NCBI GenBank assembly: GCA_024642725.1
Contig: JAHEAO010000017.1
Span: 1-50,256, forward strand
Length of the DNA: 50,256 nucleotides
DNA from: Paracoccaceae bacterium
Lineage (GTDB): Bacteria; Pseudomonadota; Alphaproteobacteria; Rhodobacterales; Rhodobacteraceae
Reading direction: 5' to 3'
Part shown: positions 25,584 to 34,687 of the stretch, piece by piece
How positions within the stretch are numbered: the first letter of the stretch is position 1
How the letters are laid out: every line of letters starts with the position of its first letter
Notes under the pieces: generated by a model
Told to the model about the DNA's origin: nothing
Databases searched by the model: none
The model's input: only the letters and a program-made list of their open reading frames with translations
Translations under genes and position numbers: made by a program

Positions 25584-26648
25584 TTATGACAGGCGTTTGC
25601 CGGTTTCCCGGTCGAATACGTGAACGGCGTCCTTATTGGGCAACAGGCTGATGTCCTGTCCGGGCTTGAACGGATGCCGGGTGCGGAAAATGGCGGTGAT
25701 ATCCTTGCCGCCCATGCGCACGACGACATGGATTTCCGAGCCGGTCGGTTCGATCACCAGCACCTTTCCGGTCAGGCCCTTGTCGGCGAGCGTCAGATGT
25801 TCGGGCCGGATGCCCAGCGTGACCTGTTGCCCGTTCTTCAGATCGGCGCTGGCGGGCAGCGCGATCCGCGCGCCTTCCACTTCGGCCCAAGCGGATTTGC
25901 CGTCGCGCTGCACGACCGAGTCGAGCATGTTCATCGCGGGCGAGCCGATGAAACTGGCGACAAAGGTATTCGCAGGGCTGTCATAGACTTCGAGCGGTGT
26001 CCCGATCTGTTCGATATAGCCGTCGCGCAGCACCACGATGCGGTCGGCCATCGTCATGGCCTCGATCTGGTCATGGGTGACGTAGACGGTCGTCGTTGAA
26101 AGGCGCTGGTGCAGTTCGCGGATTTCGGTGCGCATCTGGACGCGCAGCTTGGCATCGAGGTTCGAGAGCGGTTCGTCGAACAGAAATACCTGCGGGTCGC
26201 GGACGATGGCGCGACCCATCGCGACGCGCTGACGCTGGCCGCCGGACAGCGCGCGCGGAAAGCGGTCAAGATAGGGAGTGAGCCCCAGAACATCTGCGGC
26301 GCGGTTTACCCTGTCGTCGATTTCGGCTTTGTCCATCCGCTTCATACGCAGCGCAAAGGCCATGTTTGCCCGCACTGTCTTGTGCGGGTAAAGCGCATAG
26401 TTCTGGAAGACCATAGCGATATCGCGCTCCGAAGGCGGCAGATTGTTGACGACGCGGTCACCGATCAGGATCTGGCCCGACGTGATGCTTTCGAGCCCGG
26501 CGATCATTCTCAGCAGCGTTGACTTGCCGCATCCAGACGGGCCCACGAGGACAACGAATTCGCCATCGGAGATGTCAACATCTAGGCCGTGGATGACCTC
26601 TACCGCGCCATAGGATTTTCGTAGTGATCGTACCTTGACCTCGGCCAT
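25584..26648 (-). CDS. Sugar ABC importer ATP-binding protein (UgpC/MsmK type)
   Basis: The 354-residue ATPase has Walker [14 protein letters not shown] (about 37-49), the signature [15 protein letters not shown] (about 134-148), Walker [14 protein letters not shown] and the H-loop [10 protein letters not shown], then a C-terminal TOBE regulatory domain (GIRPEHLTL) characteristic of carbohydrate CUT1 importers. It is divergent from the binding protein and permease genes (26915-30714) and almost certainly powers that importer. Confidence 0.94.
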   Translation of the reverse strand: MAEVKVRSLRKSYGAVEVIHGLDVDISDGEFVVLVGPSGCGKSTLLRMIAGLESITSGQILIGDRVVNNLPPSERDIAMVFQNYALYPHKTVRANMAFALRMKRMDKAEIDDRVNRAADVLGLTPYLDRFPRALSGGQRQRVAMGRAIVRDPQVFLFDEPLSNLDAKLRVQMRTEIRELHQRLSTTTVYVTHDQIEAMTMADRIVVLRDGYIEQIGTPLEVYDSPANTFVASFIGSPAMNMLDSVVQRDGKSAWAEVEGARIALPASADLKNGQQVTLGIRPEHLTLADKGLTGKVLVIEPTGSEIHVVVRMGGKDITAIFRTRHPFKPGQDISLLPNKDAVHVFDRETGKRLS

Positions 26649-26914
26649 CCCGCCCCGCTTCTGCCGCTAACCCGTCTAACGACTAGCCTAGGATTCAGGG
26701 TCTGTCCACGCTGGTGAAGAGCAGTCAGTCACGAATCTTGACTTAGCGTCACATCGCTGAAATGGTTTTCCTTGTTGGCGCAAACACTAGGTCGGGGAAT
26801 ACGCCAAGCTGCGGAAGTTGCTTATTAATCGTTTCACGGATTGCTGGTGTGTTTTTGACGCCAGAAAGTGCAACCGCAGAATGTGCCGACCTTTGCCCTA
26901 GGGAGGAGCATTTC
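26649..26914. promoter_or_regulatory. Divergent promoter region of the sugar importer
   Basis: The 266-base gap separates the ATPase operon (minus) from the binding-protein operon (plus). It contains several AT-rich stretches, including a TTGACT hexamer at 26738-26743 without a good -10 partner, and a TTATTAATCGTTTCACGG segment (about 26821-26838) that resembles half of a LacI-type operator. I see no coding sequence supported by a ribosome site. No regulator gene is adjacent. Confidence 0.35.
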
Positions 26915-28564
26915 GTGAAAGTCGAGATTTACAATCAGATGTTGAAGGCCGGAAAGATCAGCCGGCGCAACGTAATGAAGGGGATGGCCAGCGTCGGAGC
27001 ATTGTCCGCGATGGGCGGGCTGCCTGCACCGGTGCGCGCAGCCTCGCATGGCGGGAATGTCCGGGCCGAGATCCTGAAGATCCCGGGCGTCGGCATGGGC
27101 TCGCCGACCGATGCCGACTGGCAGAAGGTTGGAGAAATGTGCCTTGGGCCAACGATGGCCAATGTCGCCGAGGGCGAATTTGCCGGCGTTGAGCTGACCT
27201 TCATGGGCCTGAACAACCAGAACCTGCACAACTTCCTGTTCCGCGGCTTCCTGAAGCCATGGGAGGCCTATACCGGCGCCAAGATCAACTGGATCGATCT
27301 GGCGCAGGCCGATTACAATCCCCGTCTGCAGCAGTCGATCGCAACGGGCACCGTGGATTTCGACATCATCGAAATGGGTGCGCCGTTCGAGGGCGATACC
27401 GCTGGCCGCGGCCTGCTGGACGAGATGCCCGATTGGGTCAAGGACCAGATCGAGGCCGATGACATCGTGGGTTACCTGCAACCGCCGGTCGGCACATGGG
27501 ACGGCAAGACCTACCGGATCACCATCGACGGTGACTGCCATACCTTCGCCTATCGCAAGGACTACTTCACCGACCCGGCGATCACCGCCGCAACCGGCAT
27601 GACCGAGCCGCCGACCACATGGCAGCAGGTTCAGGCCTTTACCAAGGCGGTCAAAGGCCAGAAGGATCCGCTGACCGGGCTAGATGCTTACGGCTTCCTT
27701 GACCCGCTGAAGGGGTGGGGCGGGTTTGGCTTCTACTTCCTTGAAGACCGGGCCTCGGCCTATGTGAAGCATCCCGACAGCCCGGCATGGCTGTTCGATC
27801 CAGAGACCATGAAGCCAATGGTCAACAACCCGGGTTGGGTACAGGCGATTCAGGATGTGATGGACACGATGCCCGACCTGCCGCCGGATCAGATCAACGC
27901 AGATCCCGGCACGACGGCATTCCAGCAGTTTCTTGCCGGAACCGGTTCGGGGATTTGCTGGTGGGGCGACGTCGGATCGTCTGCGCGCACCTCTGACGGG
28001 TCGGTCGTCGGCGATGTCGTCGGCTTCTCGATCAACCCCGGTTCAGACCGTGTTTACAACGCGAAGACAAGTGAGTGGGAAACCCCGGCAGAGCCAAACT
28101 TTGCGCCGAACATGGCCTATCTGGGTTGGGGCGTTTACGTCACCAGCCGGGTGTCGGGCGATGAGAAAAAGCGCAAGGCGGCATGGTCTGCAGCGGCTCA
28201 TCTGGGCGGCAAGGACATCAGCCTTTGGATGTCGGCCTACCCGTCGGGCTTCCAGCCGTACCGGAACTCTCACTTCCAGTATGACGAATGGGAGGAAGCT
28301 GGCTACGACCGTGCCTATATCGAGGATTACCTCGGCTCGAACGCCGACAGCTACAACCATCCGAACGCCGCTATCGAACCCCGTATTCCCGGTATCTTCC
28401 AGTATTACTCGATTGCAGAAGATGAACTGGCAAAAGGGTTCGCCGGCCAATACGGATCGGCTCAGGAAACTGCGGACGCCATCGCAGCAGCCTGGGAGAA
28501 GATCACCGACCAGATCGGGCGCGACAGTCAGATCGCGCTTTACAAAGCATCGCTGGGGATGTGA
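26915..28564 (+). CDS. Tat-exported extracellular solute-binding protein (sugar ABC importer)
   Basis: The 549-residue protein has a twin-arginine signal (SRRNVMK, then a weakly hydrophobic core ending PVRAAS) with likely cleavage near residue 40. The mature part resembles family-1 solute-binding proteins with a FIDxxQ-like DYNPRLQQSIATGTVDFDIIEMGAPF segment and long C-terminal lobes. The GTG at 26915 follows GGGAGGAGC and is preferred; an in-frame upstream ATG would add 51 unlikely residues. Large size and Tat export are unusual for sugar-binding proteins. The substrate is unknown. Confidence 0.9.
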   Translation: MKVEIYNQMLKAGKISRRNVMKGMASVGALSAMGGLPAPVRAASHGGNVRAEILKIPGVGMGSPTDADWQKVGEMCLGPTMANVAEGEFAGVELTFMGLNNQNLHNFLFRGFLKPWEAYTGAKINWIDLAQADYNPRLQQSIATGTVDFDIIEMGAPFEGDTAGRGLLDEMPDWVKDQIEADDIVGYLQPPVGTWDGKTYRITIDGDCHTFAYRKDYFTDPAITAATGMTEPPTTWQQVQAFTKAVKGQKDPLTGLDAYGFLDPLKGWGGFGFYFLEDRASAYVKHPDSPAWLFDPETMKPMVNNPGWVQAIQDVMDTMPDLPPDQINADPGTTAFQQFLAGTGSGICWWGDVGSSARTSDGSVVGDVVGFSINPGSDRVYNAKTSEWETPAEPNFAPNMAYLGWGVYVTSRVSGDEKKRKAAWSAAAHLGGKDISLWMSAYPSGFQPYRNSHFQYDEWEEAGYDRAYIEDYLGSNADSYNHPNAAIEPRIPGIFQYYSIAEDELAKGFAGQYGSAQETADAIAAAWEKITDQIGRDSQIALYKASLGM

Positions 28565-28582
28565 GCGGACGAACGAACCTGT

Positions 28583-28611
28583 GGGCGCGCATTCCGGTGC
28601 GCGCCCTTCTT
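28583..28611 (+). terminator. Hairpin between binding-protein and permease genes
   Basis: GGGCGCGCA (28583-28591) and TGCGCGCCC (28598-28606) form a 9-base stem with a 6-base loop, followed by TTCTTG. In many importers such a hairpin stabilises binding-protein mRNA or partly terminates, giving more binding protein than permease. Confidence 0.6.
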
Positions 28612-28687
28612 GCGCCCGGCCGCTTTCGGGCGGCTGAACCCCGATGATGGCTTTTCCGGTTCGTTTGGCTGTGTTTAGAATGATTTC

Positions 28688-29794
28688 ATGAGCAATGCGG
28701 GCGATCTTCTTCACGTCGTGACGGCGGATGACATTTCCGACCGCAGACGATTTTTCGGCCGAGCCCTGATCTGGGGATCCTTTGCGGCATTGGTGCTTGT
28801 CGCGCTGCTGCAGGCCGGCGACAAGCTGGGTTGGGCAGAGGTCGGCTTTTCGACGTGGAGACCGACGCTCTACGCCTATATCGTCTGGGCTGTCTGCCTG
28901 TGCTGGGCGCAGGTCATCATCCGCGGCGAGCAGGGCAAGCGGGTGCTCTTCGTCCTTCCAGCCGCGCTTTTCGTGATATCGCTGGTGGTCATTCCGCTGG
29001 TCTTCGGCCTCGGCATCGCATTTTCCGACTGGAACCTGTCCTCGCCCGATGGCCGCAAGTTCAACGGGCTCAACAACGTCCGGCAGATGTGGGCTGACCC
29101 ATTCTACTGGAACGCGCTTGGCAACATGGTCTGGTATACGGCCGCAATCCTAGTCGAATACACTATCGCGTTCGGGCTCGCACTGCTGCTGAACGCCGAA
29201 ATCAAGGCGCGCAAGTTCTTCCGGGTCGCGTTCCTTCTGCCGCTGATGTTATCACCCGTTGCGGTCAGCTGGATGATCGGCAAGTCGATGCTCGAAGTCC
29301 GGTTCGGCCCGTTGGCGCGGCTGGCACGCTGGCTGGGATGGGACAATCCGTCGTTCTTCGGGTCTCCGGAAATGGCAAAGTTCATGATCATGGTCATGGA
29401 TGCCTGGACCTTCATCCCGTTCATGATGATCATGATCCTTGCCGGGCTGCAGGCGATCCCGAAAGAGCTGCACGAGGCCAGCCGCGTCGATGGCGCATCC
29501 GGCTGGCGATCTTTCTGGGAAGTCACTTTTCCGCTCATGCTGCCGGCCTCGATCACCGCGATACTGATCAGGATCATCTTCAAGCTGAAACTGGCCGATA
29601 TCATCATCAACGTCACGTCAGGCGGGCCGGGCGGCGCCACCGACAGCGTGACCAGCTTCATCTTCCGCGAATATCGCGACCGCTCGAATGTCGGCTACGG
29701 GACGCTTCTGGCGATGGTCTATCTGGTGCTGATCGTCATCGCGATCACGATCTTCATGAAGCTCGCCGACCGCTGGATGAACCCGAGGTACTGA
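28688..29794 (+). CDS. Sugar ABC importer permease (MalF/UgpA type)
   Basis: The 368-residue permease has an N-terminal pair of extra transmembrane segments (to about residue 75) and then the core with the EAA-loop motif KELHEASRVDGASGWRSFWEVTFP (about 258-281) that contacts the ATPase. It carries six or more membrane spans. It couples to the second permease by a TGATG overlap. Confidence 0.93.
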   Translation: MSNAGDLLHVVTADDISDRRRFFGRALIWGSFAALVLVALLQAGDKLGWAEVGFSTWRPTLYAYIVWAVCLCWAQVIIRGEQGKRVLFVLPAALFVISLVVIPLVFGLGIAFSDWNLSSPDGRKFNGLNNVRQMWADPFYWNALGNMVWYTAAILVEYTIAFGLALLLNAEIKARKFFRVAFLLPLMLSPVAVSWMIGKSMLEVRFGPLARLARWLGWDNPSFFGSPEMAKFMIMVMDAWTFIPFMMIMILAGLQAIPKELHEASRVDGASGWRSFWEVTFPLMLPASITAILIRIIFKLKLADIIINVTSGGPGGATDSVTSFIFREYRDRSNVGYGTLLAMVYLVLIVIAITIFMKLADRWMNPRY

Positions 29795-30714
29795 TGCCGG
29801 AAACACAGATCTTTCATGATGCCGAAGCGGATCGGGGACACCGGGCGAAATGGTTCGCAAGCCGCGTCGCGATCTATGGCTTTCTGCTGCTCTGGACGGT
29901 GATCTGTCTCTTTCCGATCTACTGGACGATTACGACAAGCTTCAAGATGGCGCCGGATGTGATGCAGGGCAACATGATCCCCTGGGTCGATTACACACCG
30001 AAATGGCTGGGCTGGCGCTCGCTCGGCCTGTCGCCCGAAACCATCGGCAACGAATCGACGGTGCGGGCTGAATTCCTCAAACGCTTCACGAACTCTGCGG
30101 TGGTGTCACTGTCCGCCTCGGCGCTGGCGGTGGTCCTTGGCAGCCTCGCAGCCTATGGCCTGTCGCGCTTCAGCTACAAGTTCGGCTTCATGCGCAATCC
30201 TGACATCTCCTTCTTCTTCCTCAGCCAGCTGATCCTGCCGCCGGTGGTCCTCGCCCTGCCGTTCCTTGTTCTGTACAAGGAACTCTCCCTGCTCGACACG
30301 CGGATCGGGCTGATTGCACTCTACGCGCTGACGGTGCTTCCCATCGTCATCTGGATCATGCGCGACCAGTTCGCCTCGATCCCAACTGAGCTGGAGGAAG
30401 CAGCACTTGTCGACGGGCTGTCGATCTGGGGCGCGTTCCTGACGATCATCCTGCCGATCGCTCTGCCCGGCATGGTCGCATCGTTCATCCTGAGCCTCGT
30501 TCTGACATGGAACGAGTATTTCTTCGCCGCGCTCCTGACCGGATCGAACGCGGTGACCCTGCCGGTTATGGTCGCCAGCCAGACCGGGAGCCAGGGCATC
30601 AGCTGGTGGTCGATGGCGGCCTTGTCTTTCGCCGCGATCGTTCCGCTCATCGTGATCGGCGTCGCGCTCGAACGCTTCATCATCAAGGGCATGGCCGCCG
30701 GCGCGGTGAAATAG
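29794..30714 (+). CDS. Sugar ABC importer permease (MalG/UgpE type)
   Basis: The 306-residue permease has six membrane segments beginning WTVICLFPIYWTITTSF and the EAA-loop ELEEAALVDGLSIWGAFLTIILP (about 202-224). The ATG overlaps the previous stop (TGATG), so translation is coupled. The three membrane and binding genes plus the divergent ATPase make a complete CUT1-type importer. Confidence 0.93.
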   Translation: MPETQIFHDAEADRGHRAKWFASRVAIYGFLLLWTVICLFPIYWTITTSFKMAPDVMQGNMIPWVDYTPKWLGWRSLGLSPETIGNESTVRAEFLKRFTNSAVVSLSASALAVVLGSLAAYGLSRFSYKFGFMRNPDISFFFLSQLILPPVVLALPFLVLYKELSLLDTRIGLIALYALTVLPIVIWIMRDQFASIPTELEEAALVDGLSIWGAFLTIILPIALPGMVASFILSLVLTWNEYFFAALLTGSNAVTLPVMVASQTGSQGISWWSMAALSFAAIVPLIVIGVALERFIIKGMAAGAVK

Positions 30715-30754
30715 CAGCCACTTCCCCTTCTTCTGTTGGGAAATATCCCGGGGG

Positions 30755-30774
30755 GCGGGGGGCTGGCCCCCCGC
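30755..30774. terminator. GC-rich hairpin between converging operons
   Basis: GCGGGGGGC (30755-30763) and GCCCCCCGC (30766-30774) pair as a 9-base stem with a 2-base loop. It sits in the 81-base gap between the permease and the creatininase-family gene, where both transcripts end. No T-run follows. A GGGATATTT motif (inverted) precedes it at 30740-30748. Confidence 0.5.
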
Positions 30775-30795
30775 GGGTCGGCTGGCGCGATAGTG

Positions 30796-31536
30796 TCAGC
30801 CGAACAGCAGGCGCAACCTCTCAAGGATCAGGGCTACTCCGCGCTCTCCCAGTTCCGCATTCGCTCGGGTCGCGGTTTCGACGTACCACGGGCGCTGGTC
30901 TCCAAGCCGCGCCATATCGACGGTCTCGGGCGCGAGCGCAAGCATCAGGGAAGTTTCCCCGATACCGGCATGGTCGAACGGATAGCTCTCGATGACGTCC
31001 GGCGTCATCAGCGGATGGATCCGGATCCAGTTGAACGGATCATCGCCCGCGGCTTGCTGCGCATAATAATCCTGCATCGCGGCATCGCCCCACCAGCCCT
31101 CACCGCGTTCGGTCTCGAGGAAGCGGAACACCGCCTGCCGCCCGGCGAAACGGAAGGCGAGGTCGGTCGGCATGCCCTGGGCAAAATTCTCGGTCTGGTG
31201 ATGGATCAGCCCGTGGATATTGCGAAAGCCGATGCGCAGTAGCGCATGGAACATCTCTTCGGCAAGCGGCGCGATCCGGCCCGCGTCGACATGCAGGTTG
31301 CCGGTGCCCAGGGGACCGGCAACCGCATGGCTCGCGGCACCATAGAAGAAGGGCGGAAGGATGATCAGGTCGCGCTCTGCCTCCAGCCGGTCGAGGATGC
31401 GCGTCACGGCCAGCGTGTCCATGCCAAGCGGCAGATGTTCGCCATGATATTCCAGCACACCGATGGGCAACACCACAGGCGTGTTTCCGGCGATGGCATC
31501 GCGAATCTGGCCCGGGCGCATCAACTCATACCGCAT
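30796..31536 (-). CDS. Creatininase-superfamily hydrolase, variant active site
   Basis: The 246-residue protein has the N-terminal metal-site motif VLEYHGEHLPLGMDT (about 27-41), matching the family's E-x-HG-x-HLPLGTDT, and a GFRNIHGLIHHQTEN segment (about 103-117) in the place of the usual NGHGGN. Glutamate, histidines and aspartate of the metal site are kept. Family members open cyclic amides; at least one, IolN of Thermotoga, acts on an inositol-derived ring as I recall. It is the last gene of a five-gene sugar operon, 3 bases after the SIS gene, so a carbohydrate substrate is likely. Confidence 0.85.
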   Translation of the reverse strand: MRYELMRPGQIRDAIAGNTPVVLPIGVLEYHGEHLPLGMDTLAVTRILDRLEAERDLIILPPFFYGAASHAVAGPLGTGNLHVDAGRIAPLAEEMFHALLRIGFRNIHGLIHHQTENFAQGMPTDLAFRFAGRQAVFRFLETERGEGWWGDAAMQDYYAQQAAGDDPFNWIRIHPLMTPDVIESYPFDHAGIGETSLMLALAPETVDMARLGDQRPWYVETATRANAELGERGVALILERLRLLFG

Positions 31537-31539
31537 CGG

Positions 31540-32094
31540 TCATTCCATGTTCGTGTGGTTGGCGCGCATTGCCTCGGGCGAGATGCCAAGCTGTTCGCGC
31601 AACCTCAGCACCATGGCTTCGAACAGGACAAACATCGCGCCTTCATAGAGGGAACCCATGGGCAGGATCGACTGCGCCCGCATGCCGGTGTCGGTGGCCA
31701 TGGTTTGCGCCGGGATCGTCAGGATCTCGCTTGCCAGTGCCGCGGCGGGTGTGCCGGGCGTTGCAGTCAGGAACAGCACCTCGGCCCCGGCATCACGGGC
31801 GACGCGCATCAGGGCGGTGACGGTGGCCAGCTCTCCCGGACCGGCCGACGCAATCAGCAGGTCGCCGGCCCCGACCGGTGGCGCCGCCATGTCACCCTGC
31901 ATGGAGACGGCGAGCCCAAGGTGATGCAGGCGCATCGCGAGACCCCGCAGCTGCAAACCTTCGCGGCCACAGCCGTATAGAACGATCTTGTCGGCCCCGG
32001 CGATACGGTCGCAGGCGGATTGGATCGCAGACGGGTCGATGGCGTGAAGAACCGTGGCGAGATCGCCAAGCGCCGCGTCGATCAGGGGTTTCAT
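31540..32094 (-). CDS. SIS-domain sugar isomerase, 6-phospho-3-hexuloisomerase-like
   Basis: The 184-residue protein is one SIS domain: DKIVLYGCGREGLQLRGLAMRL (about 35-56), LLIASAGPGELATV (about 79-92) and the C-terminal LPMGSLYEGAMFVLFEAMVLRL. Length and the PMGS-x-x-E pattern match 6-phospho-3-hexuloisomerase (HxlB/PHI), which interconverts 3-hexulose-6-P and fructose-6-P. It overlaps the FGGY kinase gene by 4 bases, so it likely acts on the kinase product. No HPS partner is nearby, so the exact reaction is open. Confidence 0.85.
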   Translation of the reverse strand: MKPLIDAALGDLATVLHAIDPSAIQSACDRIAGADKIVLYGCGREGLQLRGLAMRLHHLGLAVSMQGDMAAPPVGAGDLLIASAGPGELATVTALMRVARDAGAEVLFLTATPGTPAAALASEILTIPAQTMATDTGMRAQSILPMGSLYEGAMFVLFEAMVLRLREQLGISPEAMRANHTNME

Positions 32095-33587
32095 GATCCC
32101 CCATCCAGTGCATGGGCGATATCGCGGGTCTGGGTGTGCAAGCGTTTGAAAAGCGCATACTGCCGGGTGTAGACGTCAAGCGCCCGCGGCTCGATCCGCG
32201 TTCTGGCCGGGTTCCATTTGGCAATGCCGCCCGGCTTTGCCGCGCCGATGGCAAGGGCAGCCAGATAGGCGTCGCCATAACTGGCGCCGATGGATTCCTT
32301 ACTGATGACCTGCGGCACAGCGGCAATGTCAGAGGTCGCCTGCAGCCAGACCGGGTTCTTGACGCCACCGCCAACGGCAAGGATGCGTGTCGCCTTCTGA
32401 CCGGTATCGCGGAAGGTCTCGATGACATGCGCAGTGCCGTTTGCGATGCCTTCCAGAAGCGCGCGGAACATGTCGCCGCGCGTATGGGTCAGGTTCAGGC
32501 CAAAGAATGTCCCCTTGGCGCGGGCATCGTAGATCGGGGTTCTTTCGCCCATGAAATAGGGCAGCACCAGCAGGCCGTTGGCACCGGGCGGCGCAGCGGC
32601 GGCCTCTGCCGTCAGGGCTTCAAAGGCCGTCTCTCTTGGCAACTCGCGCGCGAACTGGTCGCGGAACCAGTGCGTCAGCGTCCCACTTGTGGAAAGTCCT
32701 GCCATGCTTGCGTGCTGGCCTTCAAAAAGCCACGGGGCGTACCAGAGGCGGGGGTCATTCACCCGGCCTTCGGTCAGCGCGATGATGAAGATGGTGGACC
32801 CATACATCACCATCATGTCACCCGGCTCCTGAACCCCAACGCTAACGGCCTCCGCCGCCGCGTCGATCGTACCGCAGGTGACCGGAGTGCCGACGGCCAG
32901 CCCTGTCTCGGCGGCAGCCTTGCTGGTCAAGGTTCCCGCGATCTCGGTGGACCACATCAGGCGCGGCAGCCGATCGGTGCCGATGATGTCGGAGGCGAGA
33001 TCCTGCGTCCAGTCCCGTGCCGAAGCGTCATAGAGCGGACTGAAATTGGCCGCCGTGTAATGGTCGATCACATATTCGCCGGTCAGCCGGTGGACGAGGT
33101 AGGTGGTCGAGGTGGTGATCATCGCGGTGCGGGCAAAGATCTCCGGCCGGTGGTTCTTCAGCCAGAGGATCTTCGGGCCGACCGATTGCGAGGTCAGGGC
33201 ATTGCCGCAGGTCCGCAGGATCCTGTCAGCACCGATGCGGGCGTTCAGCGCGTCGATTTCTGCCTCGGCACGGCTATCGACACCGTAGAGCACGGCGTTC
33301 ATCAAGGGCGCGCCATCCGCGTCGACCGGCAGCATGCAGGGGCCGATGGCGCTGGTGGCGATGGCCTTGATGTCTCTGGGGTCGATCCCTGAGTCAGCCA
33401 GCAACTTGCGGCTGATCACGGTGAAATCGTGCCACCAATCCTCTTCAGCGCGGTGTTCGGCCCAGCCGGGCTGCGGCACGATCATCTTGTGCGGCGAGGT
33501 CGCGGTGGCGACAATTCCACCTTTTTGATCGACGATGACGCCCTTGGATTCGAACGTGCCGATGTCGATACCGAGCGTATGGGTCAT
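32091..33587 (-). CDS. FGGY-family carbohydrate kinase (xylulokinase-like)
   Basis: The 498-residue kinase begins LGIDIGTFESKGVIVD (ATP phosphate-binding), carries GPKILWLKNHRPE, the MGERTPIYDARAKGTFFGL segment (about 340-358) and the ILAVGGGVKNPVWLQ adenosine motif (about 398-412), all FGGY hallmarks. The nearest types are xylulokinase and related ketose or polyol kinases. The substrate is unknown. It lies in the middle of the BtpA-M42-FGGY-SIS-creatininase operon, 8 bases after the M42 gene. Confidence 0.93.
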   Translation of the reverse strand: MTHTLGIDIGTFESKGVIVDQKGGIVATATSPHKMIVPQPGWAEHRAEEDWWHDFTVISRKLLADSGIDPRDIKAIATSAIGPCMLPVDADGAPLMNAVLYGVDSRAEAEIDALNARIGADRILRTCGNALTSQSVGPKILWLKNHRPEIFARTAMITTSTTYLVHRLTGEYVIDHYTAANFSPLYDASARDWTQDLASDIIGTDRLPRLMWSTEIAGTLTSKAAAETGLAVGTPVTCGTIDAAAEAVSVGVQEPGDMMVMYGSTIFIIALTEGRVNDPRLWYAPWLFEGQHASMAGLSTSGTLTHWFRDQFARELPRETAFEALTAEAAAAPPGANGLLVLPYFMGERTPIYDARAKGTFFGLNLTHTRGDMFRALLEGIANGTAHVIETFRDTGQKATRILAVGGGVKNPVWLQATSDIAAVPQVISKESIGASYGDAYLAALAIGAAKPGGIAKWNPARTRIEPRALDVYTRQYALFKRLHTQTRDIAHALDGGS

Positions 33588-33595
33588 CGGGTCCT

Positions 33596-34687
33596 CTAGC
33601 GGGTCAGGGGAAAGGTCTTGTCGATCCGGCCGAGAGCGGTGTCGAGCAGTGTCGCCAACCCGGCGAGGTCGGCAAGGTCGCAGACCTCAAGGCTGGAATG
33701 CGAATGCCGCATCGGGAAACCGACGTCGATCGAGACGACGCCTTCGCCCAGAAGCTGGACATAGGACAGATCGGTCAGCACGCCGACCTGTGCCGAGCGT
33801 TGCAGGTTGAGCCCGGCCCGGGCCGCCGCGTCTTCCATCAGCTTCACGGCAGAGGGGTGCGGGATCACACCGTTCAGCGTGCCGCGCCCGTGGAAGGAAT
33901 ACAGGCTGATGCCGGGCCCTTTTCCTAGCTGCATATCGCCCCGGTCGGCCAAGTCGGGCGTGTCGCTTGCCAGCATCAGGTCGATCTGGATCGCGATGTC
34001 GGGGTTCAGGTTCTGCGCCGCCACGACCGCGCCGCGCAGGTTGAATTCCTCAAGCACCGACCAGACCAGATGCACGGTCGGGCCGGATTTGCGCTTTGCC
34101 AGCTTGCCTGCCAATTCCACAAGCACGGCGCAGCCGGCGCGGTCGTCGATGCTGGTGCCGGCGATGCGGTTCCCGGCCAGAGGCAGCACGTTCGGGCGAT
34201 AGACGATGGGCGTGCCGATGCGGATGCCCGCCGCCTCGACGGCTGCCTTCGACCCGTGGCCGGTATCGATCAGCAGGTCAGGAGCGCGCACGACTTGGTA
34301 CTTCTCGTCCGGTGTCGTTGCGTGGTGGGCCTTGTTCATGATGATGCCGGGCACATCGCGCCCTTCCCCAACGCAGCACAGCACCGCCTGAGACGCCAAG
34401 GCGCGTTCCGGCACGCCGCCCATCCGCTCGACCCGGATCAACCCGTCATCGTCGATCTTTCGGACGATGAAGCCCAGCTGGTCCATATGCGCAAAGACCA
34501 TGACCGACGGGGCCTTTGGATCGCCCTCGATCGTGACGATCAGGTTGCCGAGCCGGTCTGCGCGGCTGTCGAGCCCCAGAGCCGAGAGGCGCGCGGCGAT
34601 GTGGTCGCGGACCCGGTCTTCGTACCCCGAGAGGCCGGGAATAAGCATGAGATCCGTCAGGTCCCGGCGCAGGCGTTCGAGCATCAT
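33596..34687 (-). CDS. M42-family metallo-aminopeptidase-like protein (SgcX/FrvX type)
   Basis: The 363-residue protein has the complete di-zinc set: FAHMDQLGF (about 66-74), SIDDRAGCAVL (about 174-184), LEEFNLRGA (about 212-220), LASDTPD (about 238) and the final PMRHSHSSLE. M42 proteins are tetrahedral aminopeptidases, but members named SgcX and FrvX sit in sugar operons of E. coli with no proven peptidase role. Here it is coupled by a 4-base overlap to a BtpA/SgcQ gene, the same pairing as E. coli sgcX-sgcQ. A sugar-related role is inferred. Confidence 0.9.
   Translation of the reverse strand: MMLERLRRDLTDLMLIPGLSGYEDRVRDHIAARLSALGLDSRADRLGNLIVTIEGDPKAPSVMVFAHMDQLGFIVRKIDDDGLIRVERMGGVPERALASQAVLCCVGEGRDVPGIIMNKAHHATTPDEKYQVVRAPDLLIDTGHGSKAAVEAAGIRIGTPIVYRPNVLPLAGNRIAGTSIDDRAGCAVLVELAGKLAKRKSGPTVHLVWSVLEEFNLRGAVVAAQNLNPDIAIQIDLMLASDTPDLADRGDMQLGKGPGISLYSFHGRGTLNGVIPHPSAVKLMEDAAARAGLNLQRSAQVGVLTDLSYVQLLGEGVVSIDVGFPMRHSHSSLEVCDLADLAGLATLLDTALGRIDKTFPLTR

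Noticed and set aside
26762-26914. N-terminal extension of the Tat-exported binding protein from an upstream ATG
   Set aside because: The extension is not family-like, and the GTG at 26915 has an excellent GGGAGGAG ribosome site and places the twin-arginine signal correctly.
32112-33392. Long plus-strand open frame opposite the FGGY kinase
   Set aside because: No recognisable motif and exact overlap with a well-conserved kinase.
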